A stretch of DNA of 64,000 nt from Denitrobaculum tricleocarpae (GTDB lineage Bacteria > Pseudomonadota > Alphaproteobacteria > Kiloniellales > Kiloniellaceae), in assembly GCF_007004665.1 (NCBI RefSeq), contig NZ_ML660057.1:186001-250000 (forward strand). The letters run 5' to 3'. Position numbers and translations under genes: made by a program. Shown piece by piece: positions 45,865 to 55,614 of the stretch; position 1 is the first letter of the stretch; the number at the start of each line of letters is the position of its first letter. Under the pieces are notes generated by a model. The model ran no database searches. It saw nothing but the letters and a program-made list of their open reading frames with translations, and was not told the origin of the DNA.

Positions 45865-46785
45865 GTGCCAACCTTGCAACAGCTCCGCTACTTGGTTGCG
45901 GTGGCTGAGACGCTTCACTTCAGGCGTGCGGCTGAACTCACCCATGTGACCCAGCCGACCCTCAGCGGCCAGCTGCGCGAACTCGAGGAGAAACTGGGTG
46001 TCCAGCTTGTCGAACGCAGCCGGGCACGTGTGATCCTCACACCGATCGGCACTGAGATCGCAGGCCGCGCCAAAGGCGTCCTGCGCGACGTTCAGGAGAT
46101 CGTGGAGGTCGCGAAACATGAACAAAACCTCATGGGCGGCACCATTCGCCTTGGCGTCCTTCCCTCGCTTGGCCCTTATCTTCTGCCGCACATTCTGCCG
46201 GAGCTTCACCGGCGGTTTCCGGATCTGAAGTTTTACGTGCGCGAGGGACTGCCACAGGCTCTGCTCGGCGGTCTCGATGATGGCAGTTACGATCTGCTGC
46301 TCTTCCCCCTTCCGGTCACGGGAAGCGACATCGCCCATACGCGTCTTTTCCGGGAATCGCTCCTGGTGGTCGCGCCGACAGATCACCGGCTGGCCAAAAA
46401 ACAGCAGGTCGAGCAGACCGACCTGAAAGACGAGACGGTCCTGACTTTGGAACGTGGTCATCGGCTGCACGACCAGGTCCACGAACTCTGCGCACAGTAC
46501 GGCGCCAAACTTGCCCTCGACTATGAAGGCACCAGCCTCGACACCTTGCGCCAGATGGTCGGCATGGGCATGGGATTATCTCTGCTGCCGGCCTTGTACG
46601 TGCGCTCGGAAGTCTCCAACGACGATCAGGTGGTCGCCCGGCATCTGCGCACGCGCCGCCCCTTTCGCATGATCGGTATGGTCTGGCGCCGGCACTCGGC
46701 ACGTCAGGACGAGTTCCAGGCCCTGGCGGAGCTGATCCGTGAGATTATCTCGGAGGGCGTGCCGGAGGTGACTGTGTTACGCTAA
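45865..46785 (+). CDS. OxyR-like LysR-family regulator
   Basis: A 306-residue LysR regulator with an N-terminal winged helix (LTHVTQPTLSGQLRELEEKL) and an effector domain that closely resembles OxyR (GTSLDTLRQMVGMGMGLSLL). At the redox site, OxyR's first cysteine (Cys199 of E. coli) is replaced by R200 in ERGHRLHDQVHELC, while the second is kept (C209). Classical disulfide sensing of peroxide is therefore unlikely. The GTG start at 45865 has GGGGAGGA about nine bases upstream. It is divergent from the universal stress protein gene, which may be a target. Confidence 0.9.
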   Translation: MPTLQQLRYLVAVAETLHFRRAAELTHVTQPTLSGQLRELEEKLGVQLVERSRARVILTPIGTEIAGRAKGVLRDVQEIVEVAKHEQNLMGGTIRLGVLPSLGPYLLPHILPELHRRFPDLKFYVREGLPQALLGGLDDGSYDLLLFPLPVTGSDIAHTRLFRESLLVVAPTDHRLAKKQQVEQTDLKDETVLTLERGHRLHDQVHELCAQYGAKLALDYEGTSLDTLRQMVGMGMGLSLLPALYVRSEVSNDDQVVARHLRTRRPFRMIGMVWRRHSARQDEFQALAELIREIISEGVPEVTVLR

Positions 46786-46823
46786 GGCTTTTACGATAGC
46801 CCTATGAGATCCATCACGATGCC

Positions 46824-47069
46824 TCAGCCGCCCTTCAGCCGTTGGATAAGGTAGATCTCGTTTTCGGATGAAACAGGCTCGGTCAGACTGCTGGCGATGA
46901 TCCGTCCGTCCACAGCGACCGAGACCCCGGCTTCGATGGTCGGTTCCAGGTCCGGGTAGGCCCGGACAAGGCCGCGCAGGAGTTCTCCCACGTTCCGGGC
47001 CTCGACCTCGACCTTATCGGCACCACCCGTGTAGGCCTTGAGGCCCGACCAGAGATTGACTTCAACCAT
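46824..47069 (-). CDS. MoaD/ThiS-family ubiquitin-like protein
   Basis: An 81-residue beta-grasp protein ending in GG (IYLIQRLKGG), the feature that lets MoaD and ThiS carry sulfur as a C-terminal thiocarboxylate. It overlaps the molybdenum hydroxylase large-subunit gene by 8 bp. This suggests a role linked to molybdenum cofactor or sulfuration of that enzyme, but the acceptor pathway is not shown by the sequence. Confidence 0.85.
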   Translation of the reverse strand: MVEVNLWSGLKAYTGGADKVEVEARNVGELLRGLVRAYPDLEPTIEAGVSVAVDGRIIASSLTEPVSSENEIYLIQRLKGG

Positions 47070-49311
47070 TGGCCTGATCGTTGAGCGCCTTCAGGATGCG
47101 GGGCGGCGACATGGGCAGTTCCGTCAGGCGGACCCCGGCGGCATTCGAGACCGCGTTGGCAATCGCCGCCAATGGCGGACAGATCGAAGTCTCGCCCACA
47201 CCACGCACACCGTAGGGATGGCCCGGGTTCGGCACCTCGACAATGACCGTATCGATCATTGGCAGATCGGAGGCCACCGGGATCCGGTAGTCGAGAAAAC
47301 CCGAGTTCTGCAGGCGTCCGTCTTCACCGTAGATGTACTCTTCGTTCAGCGCCCAGCCGATGCCCTGCGCCGCGCCACCCTGGAACTGGCCTTCCACGTA
47401 GGTCGGGTGAATGGCCTTGCCGGCATCCTGGACGACCGTGTAGCGCACGACTTTGGTCTGACCGGTTTCCTTATCGACTTCGGCATCGACGATATGGGTG
47501 GCGAAGCTGACGCCCGCGCCTTCCGGTGTCGCCTCGTAATGGCCAACGATGGGTCCGCCGGTGCGGCCCATGCTGCGGGCGATTTTCGCCAGCGGCAAGG
47601 GCTCGAACTCACCCGCATTGGGACCGGAGGGTTTGGCGCAGCCGTCTTCCCAGACCACCGCCTCCTCGTCGATGCCCCATTTTGCCGCCGCACGGGCGCA
47701 GAGCTTCTTCACGGCGTCACGGGCTGCCTTGATGGTGGCGAGACCACTGGCATAGGTCACGCGGGAGCCATGGCTGATCTCGTTATAGCCCAGTGTCGCG
47801 GTGTCGGCGACGGTGGTGCGGATATTCTCATAGGGAATACCCAGTTCCTCGGCCGCCATCTGCCCCATGGACGCCCGCGAGCCGCCGATATCCGGTGTCC
47901 CGACCGAAATGGCCACGGTGCCGTCCTCGGACAGCGCCAACGAAACAGCGGTCTCGCCACCATGATTGAACCAGAAGCCGCAGGAAATGCCCCGTCCCTG
48001 CCCTTCGGCCAAGGGCGCGGTCAGATGGGGGTGCGCTCTCGCCGCCTCGAGGGTCTCCACCAGACCGATACGTTCGAACTTTGGTCCATAGGAGGCTTTG
48101 GTGCCCTCCTTGGAGGCGTTCTTCAGGCGCACCTCGATCGGGTCCAGATCAAGCTTGTTACAAAGTTCGTCAATGACGGATTCGACCGCAAAGGCGGCCA
48201 TGGGAGACCCGGGCGCACGATAGGCCGCCTGCTTCGGGCGGTTCGACATGACGTCGTATCCGATCTGATGCACGTTCTCCAGAGCGTAGGGCGCGAAGGC
48301 GCACATCGCGGTGAATTCCATCGGCGCGCCGGGGAAAGCCCCGCCCTGCAAACGGAAGACACCCTGAGCGGCGGTGATCTTGCCCTCACGGGTCATGCCG
48401 ATCTTGATGTCCATGGAGGTCGAGGCCGTCGGCCCCGTCGCGCGGAAGACTTCGGAGCGGCTCATCACCAGTTTGACCGGGCGGTTGGCCTTGCGAGACA
48501 AAGCGAGGGCGACAGGCTCTATGAAGACAACCGTCTTGCCGCCAAAGCCACCGCCGATTTCCGAAGGCGTGACCCGAAGCTGGCTGGTTTCGGTGCCTAC
48601 CAGTGCCGCACAGACCTTCTGAACATTGAAGTGCCCCTGCGTGCAGCACCAGACCTCGCCCTTGCCGTCGGGACCGAGCTGGGCCAAACAGGCATGAGGC
48701 TCGATGTAACCCTGATGGGTGGCCTCGGTCTTGAAGCTCTCCTCGATCACCAGGTCTGCTTCGGCAAAGCCCTTGTCGACATCGCCGTGGCCGCTTTCAT
48801 GATAGCGCACGACGTTCGGATGCATGCCCTCGGGAACCGACTTGTCGGCGGCACCGGCGCGGATCACCGGCGCATCCGCGGCCATGGCCTTGTCCACGTC
48901 GGTCACGTGGGGCAGAGGCTCGTATTCCACCTCGATCAGCTTGGCCGCATCCCGCGCAGCCAGTGCCGTGGTCGCGGCAACTGCCGCCACGGCGTGGCCA
49001 TCGTAGAGCGCGGTATCGCCCGCCATGACGTTCTCGAGGATATTCCAGTTCTCGCCTGTCAACCCCTCGGCGAAATCGGCGCGGGTCACGACCGCCTTTA
49101 CGCCCTTCAACGCCTCTGCCTTTGAGGTATCGATTTTCAGTATTTTCGCATGGGCATGCGGCGAACGCACGATAGAGGCGTGCAGCATACCGGGTGCCGC
49201 CGCGTCGGCGCCGAACTTTGCGCGCCCGGTGACCTTATCCACGCCGTCTGGCCGCTTGGGGCGGGTGCCAACGACCTTGAAACCGTTTGTCATGTTTCCG
49301 TCGGGAGCCAT
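47062..49311 (-). CDS. Xanthine dehydrogenase family molybdopterin-binding subunit
   Basis: A 749-residue large subunit of a molybdenum hydroxylase (CoxL/XdhB family). An N-terminal aldehyde-oxidase-type domain covers about 20-130, followed by the molybdopterin domains (GGGFGGKTVVFIEP, AYRAPGSPMAAFAVES, GGSRASMGQMAAEELGIP). It should hydroxylate an organic substrate at a carbon next to a heteroatom, or an aldehyde, using water. Its ATG overlaps the stop of the iron-sulfur subunit (TAATG). The order FAD, Fe-S, Mo is usual for this enzyme class. Confidence 0.93.
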   Translation of the reverse strand: MAPDGNMTNGFKVVGTRPKRPDGVDKVTGRAKFGADAAAPGMLHASIVRSPHAHAKILKIDTSKAEALKGVKAVVTRADFAEGLTGENWNILENVMAGDTALYDGHAVAAVAATTALAARDAAKLIEVEYEPLPHVTDVDKAMAADAPVIRAGAADKSVPEGMHPNVVRYHESGHGDVDKGFAEADLVIEESFKTEATHQGYIEPHACLAQLGPDGKGEVWCCTQGHFNVQKVCAALVGTETSQLRVTPSEIGGGFGGKTVVFIEPVALALSRKANRPVKLVMSRSEVFRATGPTASTSMDIKIGMTREGKITAAQGVFRLQGGAFPGAPMEFTAMCAFAPYALENVHQIGYDVMSNRPKQAAYRAPGSPMAAFAVESVIDELCNKLDLDPIEVRLKNASKEGTKASYGPKFERIGLVETLEAARAHPHLTAPLAEGQGRGISCGFWFNHGGETAVSLALSEDGTVAISVGTPDIGGSRASMGQMAAEELGIPYENIRTTVADTATLGYNEISHGSRVTYASGLATIKAARDAVKKLCARAAAKWGIDEEAVVWEDGCAKPSGPNAGEFEPLPLAKIARSMGRTGGPIVGHYEATPEGAGVSFATHIVDAEVDKETGQTKVVRYTVVQDAGKAIHPTYVEGQFQGGAAQGIGWALNEEYIYGEDGRLQNSGFLDYRIPVASDLPMIDTVIVEVPNPGHPYGVRGVGETSICPPLAAIANAVSNAAGVRLTELPMSPPRILKALNDQANG

Positions 49312-49790
49312 TACGATGCCTTTCTGAGGTCAGCAGCCGTGTCCAGCACAGCGCGGATGATCTTGTCGTAACCGGTACAGCGGCAGAGATTGCCCGCCAG
49401 CCAGTAGCGCACCTCGGTCTCGGTCGGGTCCGGGTTCTTTTTCAGCAGCGCCTCGGTCGCCACCAGAACGCCCGGTGTGCAGACACCGCACTGCAGCGCG
49501 GCATACTCGATGAACTTCTCCTGCAGAGGATGCAGCTCCTCGCCATTGGCCATGCCCTCGATGGTGCCGATGGATTTGCCTTCGGCTTCGGCCCCCAGCA
49601 TCAGGCAGGAACAGACCAGCCGGTCGTCAACCGTAACGGAACAGGCGCCGCAGTCGCCGGTGCCGCATCCCTCTTTCGCGCCGGTCAGCGCCAGCCTGTC
49701 GCGCAGGACATCCAGCAGGGTTTCCCGGGGATCGCAAAGAAACTCGACCTCATCACCGTTTACGGTCGTGGTCACATGAATCATGCTCAT
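49311..49790 (-). CDS. Molybdenum hydroxylase 2Fe-2S subunit
   Basis: A 159-residue small subunit with both clusters: the plant-type ferredoxin motif (GCGTGDCGACSV, then CSCLML) in the N-terminal half and the helical cluster motif (CGVCTPG, then CRCTGY) in the C-terminal half. It passes electrons from the molybdenum site to FAD. It overlaps the FAD subunit gene by ATGA. Confidence 0.95.
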   Translation of the reverse strand: MSMIHVTTTVNGDEVEFLCDPRETLLDVLRDRLALTGAKEGCGTGDCGACSVTVDDRLVCSCLMLGAEAEGKSIGTIEGMANGEELHPLQEKFIEYAALQCGVCTPGVLVATEALLKKNPDPTETEVRYWLAGNLCRCTGYDKIIRAVLDTAADLRKAS

Positions 49791-50647
49791 TTGGCACCTC
49801 CTGCGCGCTCGTAAGCTATTTTGGCGGCGCGCTGTGCCAGGACGCCGGCCACATGGGTGCGGAACTCGATGGTGCCGCGTTTATCGTCGATCGGGTTACA
49901 GGCTGCCGAGGCCGCCGCAGCCAAAGCTTCCAGCGCCGCGTCATCAAGCGAGCTGCCGATGATCGCTTTTGCAGCGTCCTCGACCAGAAGAACCCTGGGC
50001 GCCACTGCCCCCAAGGAAACACGGGCTTCCGCGACCGCCGGACCGTCAAGCCGGAGACTGACGCCGCAGCCGACAACAGCAATATCCATCTCGGTGCGCG
50101 GGATAAACCGCAGATAAGCATCGCCGGCATTGTCACCCCGGGCCGGCAAATGCACCGCACTGATAACCTCGCCTTTGGCAAGATTGGTTTTGCCCGGGCC
50201 TGCGGGGATTTCCTCGACCGGTATTTTGCGGGTGCCGGAGGCCCCCACCACCGAGACCGATGCGCCAGCCGCCATCAGTGCCGGAACACTATCGGCCGCC
50301 GGTGAGCCATTGCAGAGGTTTCCGACGAGGGTCGCGCGTCCCTGGATCTGGGTGGATCCGATCAAGTCCATCGCCTCGACCACGCCGGGCCATTCCTTGC
50401 CCAGTTCGGAATGCTCCGTCATTTCGGCGCCCGCAACAGCCGCGCCGATCCGCCAGCCGCCCTCCTCTCGGGCGATATCTTTGACACCGGCGATTTGCTT
50501 GATGTCGATGAGCACGTCGGGTGTCACCATGTCAGCGCGCAACTGTACCAGGACGTCGGTGCCACCTGCCAAAAACCGTGTCACTCCCTCCGCTTTCGCC
50601 GCGATCGTGGCGGCGTCTTTGAAGCTGCCAGGCGTATGGTATTCCAT
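49787..50647 (-). CDS. Molybdenum hydroxylase FAD-binding subunit
   Basis: A 286-residue middle subunit (CoxM-like). The FAD-binding domain has FLAGGTDVLVQLRADMVTP, and TLVGNLCNGSPAADSVPALM. A CO-dehydrogenase flavoprotein C-terminal domain covers about 175-280. The ATG at 50647 has GGAGGA upstream. It is the first gene of the four-gene molybdenum hydroxylase operon; the 240-bp gap to 50887 would hold the promoter. Confidence 0.94.
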   Translation of the reverse strand: MEYHTPGSFKDAATIAAKAEGVTRFLAGGTDVLVQLRADMVTPDVLIDIKQIAGVKDIAREEGGWRIGAAVAGAEMTEHSELGKEWPGVVEAMDLIGSTQIQGRATLVGNLCNGSPAADSVPALMAAGASVSVVGASGTRKIPVEEIPAGPGKTNLAKGEVISAVHLPARGDNAGDAYLRFIPRTEMDIAVVGCGVSLRLDGPAVAEARVSLGAVAPRVLLVEDAAKAIIGSSLDDAALEALAAAASAACNPIDDKRGTIEFRTHVAGVLAQRAAKIAYERAGGAK

Positions 50648-50887
50648 GAATCCTCCAAGGCACCAGGTGGTGCTCTCTACTTCTTATCCTGCCCGCCACT
50701 CAGGGCAGTAAATGCTGATACGTGGAGCAGGCCCGGTCTTCCGATGGCCCGCAATCAAATCTCAAATACAACCGTCTCACAGGGAGCATGAAACCGGCAA
50801 GCGGTAAAAGCACCAAACCTGCTGCGCGTTTACGTTATCGGATGGAGCTGCGAGTTATGGCGCAAAGCCTGAAACCGGCGGGTGCTC

Positions 50888-52102
50888 CTAAATGACTGCC
50901 TTCTCCAGGAAAGGTCTGTTTTGCGCGATGCGGTCGTAGTGAAAAGGCGTCAGATCGAGAGAGCGGTATTCGCCATAGGTGATCCATTCCGACGTGCCGC
51001 GCCCCATGGCAGGAGACTGCTGGAAACCGTGGCCTGAAAAGCCGTTCACAAAGATGAAATTCTCGACCTCGCTGTGGGGTCCGAGGATCGCATTCTGGTC
51101 CAAGGTGTTGTAGGCATAGTGTCCGGCCCAGGAGTTGATCAGCTTTATGGCCTCGAACTGGGGAACGCGGGTTGCGATGACGGGCCAGGCCTTCTCTTCC
51201 CATATGCTGAAGTCCTGAACGAAATCGTCGTAGTCAACCGCAGGGTCGTCATCGGGCGGGCAACCCGCGAGATAGTAGGTTCCGTCGCTGCGCATATGAA
51301 CACCCGAGGGATCGATGGTCAGCGGCAAATCCCGGTCCAGTGGCTGTTCCGCCGAAAAGATGAAGGTGTAGCGTTTGCGGGGTTCCACGGGAATTTCGAT
51401 GCCCGCCATGCGCGACGTCAAGACTGCGCGTGGGCCTGAGGCATTCACCACCGAGCCGCAGGCTATGACATCACCCGACTTCAGGGTCACGCTCTCGACC
51501 CGGGTGCCGGCTGGGTTTTTGGCCATCCCAACCACCTCGTTGGCAATGTATTCCGCGCCCTGTTCCCGCGCAGAGCGTTTCCACCAGTCGAAGAGCGTAC
51601 TGCCTTCGAAGTACCCCTCGTCGACAAGGTTGTGGTTCGCGCCAACGATGTCGTCGAGTTGATAGAAGGGATAGTCGCGCTTGATCTCGTCTCGGGTCAT
51701 GAACTTCGTGCCGGCGCCACAGGCCGCCTGGAGCTTCTGATTTTCCCGCAGAACCTGCGCAAAGGCTTCATTGTCCGCCAGATACATATAGCCATAGCTG
51801 TGGAGCGGCACGTCCGGCACGCGCTCGTCATTGCCCATGAATTCACGGAAGTTTTTCACGAATTCGGCTGCGAATTGCGAGATCCGCACGTTGATCTCGT
51901 TCGAGAACTGCTGCCGCATACAGCTGTTGGTGTGTACGGTCGAGGTGAACTCGTAGGTCGGGTCCCGCTCAACCACCAGGATGGAACCGTCAAAATCCGG
52001 ATTGTCGCTCAGGAACCAGGCGACCGCGGACCCAAGCATCGCTCCGCCGACAATCACGACATCGTACGACTTGTTTTTCGGTGCAATGAGACCCTCACCC
52101 AT
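50888..52102 (-). CDS. FAD-dependent oxidoreductase (DAO family)
   Basis: A 404-residue flavoprotein. The N-terminal dinucleotide fold is VVIVGGAMLGSAVAWFL with a following acidic VVERDPTYE, and the DAO-type C-terminus has FIFVNGFSGHGFQQSP. It resembles sarcosine/glycine-oxidase-like amine or hydroxyacid dehydrogenases. GAGGAGAAGG precedes the ATG. It lies between the molybdenum hydroxylase operon and the TPP enzyme on the same strand and may be part of one catabolic route. The substrate is unknown. Confidence 0.9.
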   Translation of the reverse strand: MGEGLIAPKNKSYDVVIVGGAMLGSAVAWFLSDNPDFDGSILVVERDPTYEFTSTVHTNSCMRQQFSNEINVRISQFAAEFVKNFREFMGNDERVPDVPLHSYGYMYLADNEAFAQVLRENQKLQAACGAGTKFMTRDEIKRDYPFYQLDDIVGANHNLVDEGYFEGSTLFDWWKRSAREQGAEYIANEVVGMAKNPAGTRVESVTLKSGDVIACGSVVNASGPRAVLTSRMAGIEIPVEPRKRYTFIFSAEQPLDRDLPLTIDPSGVHMRSDGTYYLAGCPPDDDPAVDYDDFVQDFSIWEEKAWPVIATRVPQFEAIKLINSWAGHYAYNTLDQNAILGPHSEVENFIFVNGFSGHGFQQSPAMGRGTSEWITYGEYRSLDLTPFHYDRIAQNRPFLEKAVI

Positions 52103-52244
52103 CAGGCCTTCTCCTCTTTCTCGCTTAAGCGCTCACTTCTTGCGTAGCATTTGCACTCTAGCAGCCATAGCCGTTTTTTTTCGCGATAACCGTCTCAAGC
52201 CGTCGGATGTCCCCTTACTCATGAGATGAAGCAAAGCGAGACAC

Positions 52245-53831
52245 TCAACGCGGGACATCCACTTCAATGATCATCGGTCCGTCAGCGGGCTTGTGCGATT
52301 TGAGCGCCTCGGAAAAGCCGGCGGTGCTGTTCTCGCAACGCCGGAAAGACATCGAGCAGGCCTTGGCAAGCGCCTCAAAGTCCGGTGGGGTGGGATCACA
52401 GCCGACCACCTCGACATTGGCGTCAGCCATGGATGTTTCGATTTCCAGATATCCCGCATTGTTCCAGATGACGAAGATGATCGGCAGTTTCTCGTCCAAC
52501 GCAGTCATCAATTCCGGCAGGGTGAACTGCGCGCCCCCGTCCCCCGTGATACAGACGACCTGCCGATCGAGCGCCGCCAGAGCCGCGCCGATCGCAGCGG
52601 GAATGCCATAACCCAAGGCCCCATAGCCAACCGAGGAATTGAACCATCCGCCTGCGCAGTCATGGTCGTAGTAGAGATTCCCCGCGTAAATCGGCTGAGT
52701 GGAATCTCCGACGATGATGGAGTTCGGAAAACTGTCGCGGATGCAGTTCAGCATCTCCACCTGATGGGCATAGTCGCCCGGCAGTTCGGCGTGCGCCTTA
52801 ACCCGGGTCTCAGCCGCCTGCTCAGCCCCCCAGTCCGGCGCGCCCCTGCCTTCACCCAGCGCCCTGCTCAGCAGCGGAAGGACATCCGCCGCCACGCCGC
52901 AGAGTGTGACGTCGGCAGGATGACGGGCGAGTTGATCAGGGCAAATATCGATGCGAACCATATGCTTCAGCTCAGGCAGGCCGCCATTGCGGTAAATATC
53001 ATAATCGGTCGTCCCGAGTTCTGTCCCGACGGCGAGAATGGCGTCGGATACCCGAAGCAGATCGCGCACCGCCTCCAGACTGGCGCTGGCCGGGATTGTC
53101 AGTGGGTGACCGTGCATCAAGCCACGGGCATTGATGGTCTGGACGACCGGTGCGTTCAGTTGTTCAGCAACGGCCAGGAGCGCGTCCTCGGCCCAGCGCG
53201 CCCCGCCCCCAGCCAGAATGACCGGTTTGCGCGCCCGCGATAGCAGGCCCACTGCACTCTTAAGCAGTTCGGGACCGGGAACCGGTGGTGATTTAGGATC
53301 GGGCGCGCTTAAAACCTGGTCGAACGAAGCCCCCATCACATCCAACGGGACCTCCAGGTGCATAGGCGCCGGACGCTTCGTCGCAAAATCCTGATAGATC
53401 CCGTGCAGCGCTGGCATCAACTCGGCATCCGAGGTCACCTGTTCCGAACGGCAGGCGACAAGCGCGCAAACCCCCTGCTGGTCGGGAAGTTCGTGCAGGT
53501 GCCCCAGCCCCGAGCCGAGACCGGCCCGCTCGTTCACACTTGAAACCACCAGCATGGGCACGCTATCCGAGCGCGCCTGTGCCATCGCTGTCAGTATATT
53601 GGTGATCCCCGGACCGGTGATCACAAAGGCCACACCCGGCTGCCCCGATACGCGTGCGAAGCCGTCCGCCATAAAGCCAGCCCCCTGTTCGTGGCGCGCG
53701 ATGACATGACGGATCTTCGACTGGGCCAGCCCCCTGTAAAGCTCAACCGTATGCACCCCGGGCAATCCGAAAACAACCGGCAGCTCGCGCTCTTCGAGGT
53801 ACCGGACAATGGCTTCACCGATCGTGGTCAT
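52245..53831 (-). CDS. Acetolactate-synthase-like TPP enzyme
   Basis: A 528-residue thiamine-diphosphate enzyme with the three domains of the acetolactate synthase/benzoylformate decarboxylase class. The PYR domain is about 1-165 (HEQGAGFMADGFARVSG, with the activating Glu in RHEQ). A middle Rossmann domain covers about 180-320. The PP domain has the cofactor motif GDGGAQFTLPELMTALDEKL and ends in WNN. It cleaves or joins C-C bonds next to a carbonyl. The substrate is not evident. It is divergent from the aldehyde dehydrogenase gene at 54087. Confidence 0.9.
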   Translation of the reverse strand: MTTIGEAIVRYLEERELPVVFGLPGVHTVELYRGLAQSKIRHVIARHEQGAGFMADGFARVSGQPGVAFVITGPGITNILTAMAQARSDSVPMLVVSSVNERAGLGSGLGHLHELPDQQGVCALVACRSEQVTSDAELMPALHGIYQDFATKRPAPMHLEVPLDVMGASFDQVLSAPDPKSPPVPGPELLKSAVGLLSRARKPVILAGGGARWAEDALLAVAEQLNAPVVQTINARGLMHGHPLTIPASASLEAVRDLLRVSDAILAVGTELGTTDYDIYRNGGLPELKHMVRIDICPDQLARHPADVTLCGVAADVLPLLSRALGEGRGAPDWGAEQAAETRVKAHAELPGDYAHQVEMLNCIRDSFPNSIIVGDSTQPIYAGNLYYDHDCAGGWFNSSVGYGALGYGIPAAIGAALAALDRQVVCITGDGGAQFTLPELMTALDEKLPIIFVIWNNAGYLEIETSMADANVEVVGCDPTPPDFEALAKACSMSFRRCENSTAGFSEALKSHKPADGPMIIEVDVPR

Positions 53832-54086
53832 AAGTTTGCTCGCACTGGCGTTTGCGAATCTGACCCCGTGTCGATCCGCGGACCCTTAGATCGGGCAGTG
53901 CAGCTTTCCTTGTCAACGAAATACGGTTTCTCACGCGCTGCAGAGCCATGTTGAAATTCGAAAGCGGCTATCGAAAAGTTCTAGTTCCAAGCCTGACAGG
54001 AAAATCTGATGCTATAACAACCGTGCAAAATCAATTCCGCGCGGAGCGGCAGGCAAAAACGCACAAGAACGCACAGGAGAGGACGG

Positions 54087-55562
54087 ATGGAGAGGTACCA
54101 GCACTATATCGGCGGTGCCTGGGTAGCACCAGACGCTGGGAAATGGTTTGAGACGGTCAATCCCTACAGCGGTGAAGCCTGGGCGGAAATCGCGCACGGT
54201 AACGGCGGGGATGTCGATCATGCCGTCACAGCCGCGCTGACTGCGTTTGACGGTGAATGGTCGGCGATGAAGCCGTCGCAACGTGGCCGCCTGCTTATGC
54301 GTCTCGCGGAGTTGATCGAGCGGGACTCGGCCGCGCTGGCGGAGATCGAGGTCCGCGATAACGGCAAGCTCTACGCCGAGATGTCGGCGCAAACCAAGTA
54401 TATGGCCGAGTGGTATCGCTACTACGGCGGCCTTGCGGACAAAATCGAAGGCGCCGTCATTCCGACGGACAAGGAAGCCGTCCTCAATTTCGTACGCTAT
54501 GAACCGCTGGGTGTGATTGCCATGATCACGCCCTGGAACTCCCCGCTTCTGCTCCTCGCATGGAAGCTGGCGGCAGCTTTGGCCGCAGGCAACACAGCGG
54601 TCATCAAACCTTCGGAGTTCACCTCCGCCTCTACTCTGGCCTTCATGAAACTCATCGAAGAGGCCGGGTTCCCGCCCGGCGTCGTCAATACGGTTACCGG
54701 TTTTGGCGCGGATGTCGGGCAGGCCCTCGTCGCGCATAAGGACGTGGCTAAGATCGCTTTCACCGGCTCCGACGTAGCCGGACGCAAGATCAACGAGGCC
54801 GCGGCGCGCGATCTCAAACATGTATCCCTGGAGCTGGGTGGAAAGTCACCCAATATCGTCTTTGAGGACGCTGATCAGGAAGCCGCCGTCATGGGTGCTA
54901 TTTCCGGCATCTTCGCGGCGACCGGCCAGACCTGTATCGCGGGTTCGCGCCTGCTGCTGCAAAGGTCCATCCACGACGCATTCGTCGAACGGCTGGTCAA
55001 GGTCGCTGGAGAAGCCACGATCGGTGATCCGATGTCGCTGGAGACTCACGTTGGCCCCGTCACAACTCCACCACAGTATAAAAAAGTACTCGATTACATC
55101 GAGATTGCACGCGAGGAAGGCGCAACCTGTGTGTTAGGCGGCAAGCCGTACGACGGGCCCGGCGCCATCGGCGGGCAGTTCGTCGAGCCCACCATCTTCA
55201 CCAACGTGCGCAACGATATGCGTATCGCCCAGGAAGAGGTTTTTGGACCGGTTCTCTCAGTCATCCCCTTCGAGGACGAGGAAGACGCCCTGCGCATCGC
55301 AAATGACATCGACTTTGGCCTGGCGGCGGGCGTTTGGACCAAAGACATGGGGTGCGCGCTTCGTATGTCGGAACGGCTGAAAGCCGGTACCGTGTGGGTC
55401 AACACTTACCGTGCGGTCAGCTATACCTCGCCGTTCGGCGGCTATAAGCAAAGCGGGATCGGCCGGGAAAGCGGCCTGGAGGCCATCAAGGAGTATCTAC
55501 AAACGAAATCCGTATGGCTGGCACAGGCCTCGCCCGTCGCCAACCCCTTTATCATCAGATGA
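54087..55562 (+). CDS. NAD(P)-dependent aldehyde dehydrogenase
   Basis: A 491-residue aldehyde dehydrogenase. The general-base Glu is in LELGGKSPN and the catalytic Cys in TGQTCIAGSR. The N-terminal binding fold has PWNSPLLLLAWKLAAALAAG, with conserved VIKPSEF. AGGAGAGG lies just before the ATG. It should oxidise the aldehyde made by one of the neighbouring TPP enzymes or oxidases. It is convergent with the two-subunit decarboxylase genes. Confidence 0.93.
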   Translation: MERYQHYIGGAWVAPDAGKWFETVNPYSGEAWAEIAHGNGGDVDHAVTAALTAFDGEWSAMKPSQRGRLLMRLAELIERDSAALAEIEVRDNGKLYAEMSAQTKYMAEWYRYYGGLADKIEGAVIPTDKEAVLNFVRYEPLGVIAMITPWNSPLLLLAWKLAAALAAGNTAVIKPSEFTSASTLAFMKLIEEAGFPPGVVNTVTGFGADVGQALVAHKDVAKIAFTGSDVAGRKINEAAARDLKHVSLELGGKSPNIVFEDADQEAAVMGAISGIFAATGQTCIAGSRLLLQRSIHDAFVERLVKVAGEATIGDPMSLETHVGPVTTPPQYKKVLDYIEIAREEGATCVLGGKPYDGPGAIGGQFVEPTIFTNVRNDMRIAQEEVFGPVLSVIPFEDEEDALRIANDIDFGLAAGVWTKDMGCALRMSERLKAGTVWVNTYRAVSYTSPFGGYKQSGIGRESGLEAIKEYLQTKSVWLAQASPVANPFIIR

Positions 55563-55614
55563 TCAACGGAAGCATGGCGGGTTTTTAAGGCGCAAATTGC
55601 TTGGGGCCCGGCGC

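Noticed and set aside
47038-49125. A 695-codon open frame on the plus strand
   Set aside because: It lies antisense to the molybdenum hydroxylase large subunit, has no ribosome site and no recognisable motifs; high-GC codon bias explains it.
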